Of a stretch of DNA of 5,581 nucleotides, positions 4,889 to 5,581 are shown one piece after another. Source of the stretch: Chitinivibrionia bacterium (lineage in GTDB: Bacteria > Krumholzibacteriota > Krumholzibacteriia > WVZY01). Within the stretch, counting starts at the first letter, position 1. Each line of letters begins with the position of its first letter. A program made the translations under genes and the position numbers. The notes beneath the pieces are model-generated. The model saw nothing but the letters and a program-made list of their open reading frames with translations, was not told the DNA's origin and did no database searches. Location of the stretch: contig JACQXT010000056.1 of the NCBI GenBank assembly GCA_016208665.1, positions 1 through 5,581 of the forward strand, in the 5' to 3' direction.

Positions 4889-5581
4889 TCATCTTGACAT
4901 TACTTGTGACAGATCATCGGGAGAACAAAGTAGTCCCTTTTCTATGATTTCGTCGAAAGCATCACCGTCACGGATGATCGATAACGTCTGTTTGATTGCG
5001 CGAATGGCGGAGAAGACCGCAATTGCGGGTAAACTTACACGCGCTACGCCACAAGAGCGCAATTGACCGATTGTCAGTGTCTTGATGTTGTATGGCATTC
5101 CTGCCGCGATGCTGACCGGACCTTGTATCCCGTCGACGATGCGTCGAGCTTCGTCTGGCGTCGACACCGCGGTCACGAAAATCATGTCGGCTCCGGCCTG
5201 CAAGTACTTCCTTCCCCGTGTGATCGCTTCGTCAATCCCTTTGATGCGATCACCACAGGCCGCCAGAGCGTCGGTCCGAGCGTTGATAATCATATCCGCC
5301 GCCTGACTGCTAACGGCCGCTTCCCGCGCCGCCTGGATCTTTTCGACCATCAGGAGGGGGTCCACCACGCTTATTGGCTTGGCCGTCGGCAGAATTTGAT
5401 CTTCAAGATTGATGCCGGACACTCCGGCGTCCAAGAATGAGATGACAGTTTTATAGACGGTCGCAGGTGGGCCGAAACCGTCTTCCCCGTCGGCCATCAC
5501 CGGAATGGTTACCGTGTTCACAATGTCGCGTGTTGCCGCAAGGTTCCTGTCCAAATCCACGGATTGCTCCGGTCCTGCGCA
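4889..5581 (-). CDS. Isocitrate lyase/PEP mutase-family protein, 5'-truncated by the window edge
   Basis: The frame is open to the right edge. A GTG at 5560 lies within family-like sequence (AGPEQSVDLDRNL), so the true start is outside. 230 residues are visible, most of a typical member. Family signposts in order are PVMADGEDGFG (acidic Mg-binding residues), SGINLEDQ (metal-binding Glu/Asp), INARTDAL (substrate Arg), then AGADMIFV and GPVSIAAGMPYN of the barrel's later strands. The mobile active-site loop that in lyases carries K(K/R)CGH, and in PEP mutase carries Lys-x-Asn-Ser, reads LPTAKPISVVD here. It has no catalytic Cys, so isocitrate or methylisocitrate lyase activity is unlikely. Many unassigned family members share this state; C-C or C-P bond chemistry on an oxo-acid is the broad expectation. 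It runs in the same direction as the ars operon but 144 bp separate it from arsC, so a functional link is not shown. Confidence 0.85.
   Translation of the reverse strand, partial: CAGPEQSVDLDRNLAATRDIVNTVTIPVMADGEDGFGPPATVYKTVISFLDAGVSGINLEDQILPTAKPISVVDPLLMVEKIQAAREAAVSSQAADMIINARTDALAACGDRIKGIDEAITRGRKYLQAGADMIFVTAVSTPDEARRIVDGIQGPVSIAAGMPYNIKTLTIGQLRSCGVARVSLPAIAVFSAIRAIKQTLSIIRDGDAFDEIIEKGLLCSPDDLSQVMSR

Noticed and set aside
4548..4892. Minus-strand open frame starting at the right place to be a regulator upstream of arsC
   Set aside because: It overlaps arsC in another frame. It has no helix-turn-helix or Cys pattern of ArsR, so it is not a repressor gene.
1..5581. tRNA or rRNA genes, CRISPR arrays, insertion-sequence ends
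   Set aside because: I searched by eye on both strands and found no cloverleaf, repeat-spacer pattern or transposase reading frame. This does not exclude small structured RNAs.

Overview
This is an accessory (environmental-resistance) stretch of a bacterial chromosome or large replicon, moderately GC-rich, with densely packed genes. The sequence gives no firm taxonomic marker. The tandem alpha/beta-hydrolase protein at the left and the arsenic cassette with a small ferredoxin suggest, weakly, a PVC-group (Verrucomicrobiota/Planctomycetota-like) or deltaproteobacterial-type anaerobe; this is inference only.

Layout. Positions 3-1172 (+) hold the 3' part of a large alpha/beta-hydrolase (acetyl-xylan-esterase-like) protein whose 5' end lies left of the window. 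It converges on a leftward arsenic operon, read on the minus strand from right to left: arsC (4744-4310), a very cysteine-rich small membrane protein (4308-4057), a CcdA/DsbD-like multi-pass membrane protein with CC motifs (4044-3331), an Acr3 arsenite-efflux gene broken by a frameshift/deletion (3295-2274), a small dicluster ferredoxin-like protein (2277-2041) and the arsenite S-adenosylmethionine methyltransferase arsM (2004-1204). Gaps in the operon are -4 to +36 bp. Upstream of arsC is a 144-bp AT-richer gap that should hold the promoter. At the right edge, on the same strand, is the 3' part of an isocitrate lyase/PEP mutase-family gene (5581-4889) whose start lies outside the window.

How the genes work together. 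ArsC reduces arsenate to arsenite. Acr3 would export arsenite and ArsM would methylate it using SAM. The three less usual members (Cys-rich anchored peptide, Cys-pair membrane protein, ferredoxin) look like a thiol/electron-handling module added to this core, either delivering reducing equivalents or binding trivalent arsenic. No arsR repressor gene is present in the window. The acr3 break falls in the fifth membrane helix, so unless it is a sequencing error the copy is probably non-functional, and detoxification here would rest on methylation and perhaps on the CcdA-like protein.
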